This document shows, piece by piece, positions 58,406-64,000 of a stretch of 64,000 nt of DNA. The DNA comes from Thuidium tamariscinum (taxonomy: Eukaryota; Streptophyta; Bryopsida; Hypnales; Thuidiaceae). A program made the translations under genes and the position numbers. How positions within the stretch are numbered: the first letter of the stretch is position 1; each line of letters starts with the position of its first letter. The stretch is taken from NCBI GenBank assembly GCA_947034885.2, contig OZ019759.1, forward strand, positions 16,060,501-16,124,500, written 5' to 3'. The notes beneath the pieces were generated by a model. It saw only the letters and a list, made by a program, of their open reading frames with translations. It did not search any database and was not told the DNA's origin.

Positions 58406-61252
58406 TTATGTCAAAGATGCATTATTGCCTTCACTTGAATTGTACGCATCTACCGATGCTTTGATGATAGCAATTTGTATCTTCGGAATTTTGACCTTGG
58501 GATCTGCAGTTCCAGTTCTCACACGTGGCTTCCAAGCAGTCATGATACAGTCTGTGTGTGTCCAACTTGAAGAGATGGCCTTGTCCTCGCACCACACATT
58601 CCCTTGTTTTGTATCCCATCCTACATAGATCTCTTCATCAGTGTGTTGAAAAGATGTAGGCGTCCAATATTGTAGCTGAATTGAATTGATATGCGCAGGG
58701 TCTGGGTTTGGATTTGTAAGTGCTCGAGCAAGCCAAAATGGACGGAGATCGCCATCAGCGGGTCGCACCACAACAAAGTAACTTGCATATACATCACAAC
58801 CAACACGGAATGAAGGAGGTGGACGATCGCGCCTGCGCCCAACAAATGGTGCATCCTCTGCAAATTCTTCACGCATTGTCCCATCATCCAAGTATTGGTC
58901 TACCTCATCATTGGAGGTAATAGAATGTGGCCAAAATCCATCTCTTAAAGTCTCACGTCTCACAAGTGGCTCAAGCAATGTATTTGCCACACCTTCCCAA
59001 TATTTTTTTACCGGCTCAATCTTCCTCCGAAACTCTCCAGACAAGTCTTGATTAGCCATTGCACCCCATAAATCAATGTAGCCATCTAAACCCTTACGGA
59101 CCTCATCAAAGCAACGCATAAGTTTAGGAGCCAAAGGTTTAGGACTGCCTCTTGGAACTTTAGGGCGCCCATCTGTTGTCTCCTTCCACAAACGAATCCC
59201 TCCACCTTCCTTTGGCAACCAATCACCATCAATACAAAGAATTTTGTACTGCATCATAGGCCATCCATTTGAGTCCTTATAAAATTTGAATTGTTGAGCT
59301 TGAGAATGACCTTGTAGAGAATCATCACCCGTATGTAAGTATCCCTCTACATATCCTTTAAAATCAGGAACCTCTTCAATGAAATGCGGAATTACAGGAT
59401 GCGTTTCGCAATCCATGAACGACTTCATTAGCCTGGGAATAGTGAGGTAGTCATTTGTCTTTAATTTGTTGCTCCATCGACCAAAGAGGGCATCAATGTC
59501 TTCATGAGTGTGCCCAACAATGAGGAAATTGATGTATACTTCACGAAATATAGCTCTGTACACAAGGAGAGAGCAAAATGCAAAAACCCAACGGTTTTTG
59601 TTGTCACCAGACGCATTGTCAAGTTGCAGAGTCAATGTTGGAGGAAGACTTTGAGCCGGAATGACCTCCTCTGGACAAGGAGGAAGGGAGTCTTCACAAA
59701 TTTGTGACCCCTCCAAAATTGCAACCGATAAAGGATGAATAGGATCATCCTTCTCGAACACTTTTCGAGATGAAACCTTTAGTTCGGACTCCAAATCACG
59801 CAACAACTTTGCAATGGATCCAACCGTATGATTCGAATCTGTGGGGAAGATATCCAATCCATAATGAGCATATCGAACATCTCCATGTCCATGAGCTATC
59901 ATGCCAGTAACAGCAACTGGCAACTTCATAAAAGAATCGGTCCCCTTGTTCTTGTGAGAATAATGTGGAGAAGCTGTCTTGGAGTGATCCATTTTGTCAT
60001 GGATGATAGTCAACATCTTCTCAGGGCACTTCTCAGACAAGATGCGATTTGCATAGTACAACTCCCTATGGGCTTATTGTCCTGCAAGGTGAACCTTCAG
60101 TTTCTTAGTCCACACTTCTTGAGCATGCGAACGTGGTGTACAAGCGTTTCTGAGCTGCTTCAATCTATCACATTGTCCACAACGAGCGAAACTGTCACCC
60201 CGAGCTTTGGGAGCATACTCTAGAAAAGAAACACGACGAATGTTGCTCAATCCACTTGAAGAAACAGGTAGTAGCCGGAATGAGGAATTAACACTATTGA
60301 TCTTGGGCAACGTCTCTCTCCACTTGAATGCTGAAGGGAGAACCATGGAAGGAACTTTCTCTCCTGACTGAAGGGTCCTCGATTTGTGAGGCATTTGGTC
60401 TGCATTACTTTCAAGAAGCATTCGTAGCGTGGCAGTTGCCTGTACTGTATGCGTCCTTGGCTTCTTCAAGCCAACATTACCATGGTGTTCAGGTTGCTTA
60501 TCATTCCTTGCCTGCTCTCTGTACCTATAGTAAGTAGACTTATGCACTCCATGTATGGCGCACCAGGCAGTAGGGCAAACTTCACGAGATGCCAAGGTGA
60601 TCATCTCCCTTCCGTTCGAGTCATGATGGATTTGTTTGTGCACACCCAACAAACATGACTGACGGTGGTAAACACCACCATGGACATATAATTGTGACCG
60701 TATGGCTTGAATCTCCCCACGAGGGAATGGTTGCAGATAGTTCTTACGACAACAAACCATAGTAGAGACTTCAGTGATTGCCCGCGTTGTAAGAGCTGTT
60801 TCTTTCTTGGAAGGATGATTCGAATCTTTTCTCTCACGAGAACTTTCATAGGTACGCACGCCTGTCCGAACACGCCGTGCGGACACACTTGTGGCAGTCT
60901 TAAAGATATGCGTCTGATCATGATCATACAGACTAACACCTCTGAGAAGAACCCTCGAAATCGGCCAAGAGTGCATCGACCACATCCAAGCAGAGGGAAC
61001 ATCAACCTCACTCAGAGATTCTGCAATTTGAACTGCAACGCGGTCGTCACCAAGGCATTTTCCGTCCATATCAATGACAAGATGTGCATCGACACTGTGA
61101 CAAATTGCTTTCGCAACCTCCACTCCTAAGTCATTTGTCAGGGTTACAGCTTTGGTAGTCCATAGACTACGGGGAATACCCTCACACGGTGCAACACCGG
61201 CTGGTAAGGTTGGCAACGGAAGAGAGAACTCATTCGAACCAGGTACGTCCAT
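58406..61252 (-). CDS. DUF7869-type transposase of element A, one in-frame TAA
   Basis: A single continuous frame of 949 codons from ATG 61252 to TAA 58406-58408, interrupted only by TAA 60074-60076 (LAGQ/AHRELYYANR). The ATG directly follows a strong acceptor (TTTTTGCAG|A), so the leader is spliced. N-terminal half: WTTKAVTLTND, Cys motif VCCRKNYLQPFPRGE, FARCGQCDRLK. C-terminal half: HDKMDHSKT (Asp near 419 and 422), LQLDNASGDNKNRW (Asp near 545) and GHTHEDIDALFGRWS (near 583-590), a DDE/RNase H-like set of acidic residues. It aligns throughout with the decayed gene at 26895-29731, whose corresponding region reads through at this stop (but has its own stop nine codons later). Likely role: DNA strand transfer for its own element. 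The single nonsense codon could mean recent inactivation. Confidence 0.8.
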
Positions 61253-61289
61253 TCTGCAAAAACAAGATCACTTCATTCAGAACCGAATA

Positions 61290-62250
61290 CATCCTCGACT
61301 CAAGGATAACATATTTGTGTTATACAAGGATACCAACAGATGGACACTTCATTCTGAGAGATGTTGCCTACAAAGAAGAACTACCTGCGACACAGGAAAT
61401 TGTTTAAAGACATTATTACAAAAGTACATTCGACTTCCGTAATTACAGTGACTTCCGTAATTCCATGAAGGACACATTGATCAAACTGAAGATCCACTAC
61501 TATCTTCGACTCGAGGATGACAATGAAGATGAACTCATTATGCAATCCAGGCATTAATGATTAAAATCGAACAAAGATGATGAGGACACTTACTATTTCT
61601 AAGATAAATATTTCCTAGTAGTAGTTTCTTAAATACCATTGAACAAAAGAAGGATATTTTCTAGAGGACAAACATTTGCATATCCTGTAATGAAATCCTT
61701 TGGTCGGGCCCTCAAAATTCTTCTTATGTGGTCTCTATTTGATTGTTCTTGATGCCTGATCAATGAGTCAGAAGAGCTCCATTTTATCTTCGACTCGAAG
61801 ATGAAATACTTATGATCGACTAGGACAATATCAGTCTAGTCATAAAAGACCAAAGATACTATCTACCAAACGAATTTACAAATTTATCAAAAGTTGAAAC
61901 TGTCTTGCATAGTACAAAAATGTAAGGCTTTATTGATTGATATAATATGTTTATTTAAGTTCTGACTATCTTGAACTCAATTGATAGTCTCCAACTATCT
62001 TCGAGTCGAAGATAGAGAAGCTGCAACACTCCAAGTTAATGATTTTCATGAAATTCAATAAGATATTAGCCTTCACATTGGTAGTTATATTCACATACTT
62101 ACTAGGTCAAGTAGAAATGTTAAAATTATCTTCGAATCGAAGATATATTTTGGTGTAATAATCTTAGTCTTGGTGGTAATGTTTATAAGTATTTTGGTTA
62201 ATTTGAAGTCGGAGATAGTCTGCAGCTTCTTTATCCTCGAGTCGAAGATA
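61290..62250. repeat. Palindrome array of element A: TATCYTCGANTCGARGATA
   Basis: Copies at 61290-61308, 61501-61519, 61785-61803, 61996-62014, 62127-62145 and 62232-62250, with a half-degenerate one at about 62199. They sit in the presumed spliced leader of the transposase gene. Same consensus as the array in element L (1.0-4.5 kb). Confidence 0.88.
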
Positions 62251-62259
62251 AATTATGGG

Positions 62260-63010
62260 CTACTCCTACTTCAGCAAGGAACTGCTTAGTGACACTGCTC
62301 AAGTACAACGCCCGAGAATTACGGCGTAATTATCGCTGGTACTATGTCCGACACTCTCATCAAGCAGGAAGACTACTCCCTTTCGTCAACGACTCACACC
62401 GATTGCAAACTCATTGAAATTGTTAGCATTGATTAAAACCATTGATTCTCTTGCGCTACGGCAAACCAGAAGCATACGCAATGTAAATCAGTGAGTGCAT
62501 TGAGTGAAGATCGTAAATTACAACAGAACATACGCACTAGAAAAACAATGAGGGCATCAAATCAAAATCGTGGAATGCAACAATGCAAACAAGAGCTACT
62601 TCAACGTACGGGAATGTGAATGCAACGAAGCTGGGGAGATGCTAAAACGTCCGCCAAAACCAAAAGAAATCGCAATGCAAAACTAGGCGGAGGCGTCGGA
62701 GCAACGCGAGGCGGCAAGTGTTTGAGAAAATGAAGCGAATGTGATGGTCAGGGGAGAGACGACCCAAACAAGAAAGCGGGAACAAACGAGCGGGAAGGTA
62801 ACGGCATTTCAAAAAGTCAAGCTATTTCGGAATTAGGGGAGAAGTATCTCCTGGGTTTGTGGGCTTCTGACATTCTTTCAAACCTGTAAATGGTATTATC
62901 TCTAAATACGCGACGACTTTTTATTCTTTGGGGTGGAATCATTCAAGTCACTGACGTCATGGACTTATAATTAGGTAGGGGAATTTTACTTTACGGCCTT
63001 CTCTCCAGCC
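62260..63010 (-). promoter_or_regulatory. Candidate promoter/leader of the element A transposase
   Basis: A GC-richer block (about 62610-62770) lies outside the palindrome array, in the same relative position as at 25400-25650 in element C. A TGACGTCA word occurs at about 62952. No start site is assignable. Confidence 0.35.
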
Positions 63011-64000
63011 GCCATTTTTTGCGCTTCGTGGATTTCATGATGAGTGCACTTCTGGATTTGGATTCAGTCATCCTCTTGAATTGTCGCGTTCTGCATTTTA
63101 TCTATGCCTGTGATTCGATTTTCTAAACTGTAATCGGGCAATGGTTCATGCATGTGGCAGCGTGTAATTTTGAGGCCCAATTATGAGATCAAGTCTCCAA
63201 TTTATAGGGCTCGTGAATATTAATAGGAACTTTCTGTGAAGGATATGAGATATCGCTCGGCCAATCAGGTAAAATGCTGAATTTTTTTTTCCCCACACAC
63301 ATTTTTTTGGGCAAATTCTTAATTCATTTTTGTGATCAGACATTGCATATTAGCTTGGGGGTGAAGGAAGTAGGGGTGATTTCGGCCCAAACTAGGGTAT
63401 TTTTTGTTTTCATTACACCTCTGGTAAAACATGGTAAAGCCAAGCGATGGGGCCAATCCACCTGCATCATTTAAGACTTACTACAATTTGGTAGTGCCAT
63501 AGTCAAAATAAAGAAAAAGAAATATTTTAATTCCCTAAACCCTAGGAACTTTAGAAGTAAATAAATTTCACTTCATTGTCGCAAACATTACAAAACCAAG
63601 TGTGATAGAAAATCTTTTTTATTTGTAAATGTCTACTACTAGTTCACTTTTAGTGTGTGTTTACTATACTACATATTTAACAAATGTGGTTTAAATCGCT
63701 CTTCAATTTTCAATTAGAGATAGGTTCTATCTGAATTTTAGCAATCATCCACTATCTTATCTTTGTTGTATATTTTTAAATTCTTTTTTAATCTTTGTCT
63801 TTTATTTAAGATGAATGTGATGCAAGAATTTTTATTAGTTATTGACTTAAATTATTGGCTTCAATTATGATTTCGATGTACACTCTTCTACAAATCAAAA
63901 ACTACGGAAATTTATAGAAACTTTCAAGAATTTCCTAGCTTTCAAGAGGTGCCTTGTATTTACAAAGGTTATTTGGAAGTAAACCTACAAGTTCAAATTT
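63011..64000. other. AT-rich sequence at the right edge
   Basis: No gene, RNA or element end was recognised in the last kilobase. Confidence 0.5.

Noticed and set aside
57771..62999. GAAGGCC inverted pair at 57771 and 62999 as the ends of element A
   Set aside because: Only about seven bases match, flanks show no target duplication, and the right flank lacks the satellite that borders the left one.

Overview
This window looks like repeat-rich, probably pericentromeric DNA of a land plant or other streptophyte. The genes carry many short spliceosomal GT-AG introns, the DNA is AT-rich, Arabidopsis-type TTTAGGG repeats occur (about 42.92-42.95 kb), and two unrelated satellites with ~176-178 bp units are present. 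I cannot name the species. I see no convincing ordinary housekeeping gene: almost everything readable belongs to large multi-gene DNA transposons, most of them carrying nonsense mutations.

Layout. (1) 1-5.06 kb, element 'L', cut by the left window edge: a degenerate DNA-methyltransferase-like gene, an FCP1/NIF-type HAD phosphatase-like gene and a Ser-rich ORF, with copies of the palindrome TATCYTCGANTCGARGATA in introns and exons. (2) 5.1-10.4 kb: AT-rich sequence with a ~177 bp satellite (about 7.56-8.64 kb). (3) 10419-24424, element 'B': a complete 14.0-kb transposon with near-identical terminal inverted repeats and a 10-bp target duplication (TGTTGAACAT). It holds two divergent genes: an 11-exon ParB-like plus N4/N6 DNA methyltransferase protein on the minus strand, and a Mutator-like transposase with a SWIM zinc finger on the plus strand. 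About 16 copies of CTCTCGGCGCCGAGAG lie in its introns and flanks. (4) About 25.3-29.8 kb, element 'C': a decayed DUF7869-type transposase gene behind an array of TCAGCTCGANTCGAGCTGA palindromes. (5) 30.6-33.465 kb and 57.407-57.78 kb: one ~176 bp satellite array split by element 'D'. (6) 33466-57406, element 'D': a 23.9-kb transposon with a 17-bp terminal inverted repeat (GGGTGAAAGTYGACTAC) and a 4-bp duplication (ATTT). It encodes a nine-exon RING plus pre-SET/SET/post-SET (SUV39/SUVR-like) histone methyltransferase on the plus strand and a multi-exon DDE-like transposase on the minus strand. Its repeated short motif is AAGTACTT. (7) 58.4-62.3 kb, element 'A': a nearly intact DUF7869-type transposase (minus strand) behind an array of the same palindrome found in element L.

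How it fits together. At least three of these elements pair a transposase with a chromatin- or DNA-modifying protein (bacterial-type DNA methyltransferase in B, a degenerate relative in L, a SET histone methyltransferase in D). Every element is studded with its own private palindromic motif, mostly in introns and subterminal DNA. My inference is that the palindromes are binding sites for element-encoded proteins, comparable in logic to the VANC/VANDAL anti-silencing system but with different proteins. Otherwise intact reading frames carry many in-frame stops, mostly TAG. That pattern fits deamination of methylated CAG (CHG) sites better than an altered genetic code.
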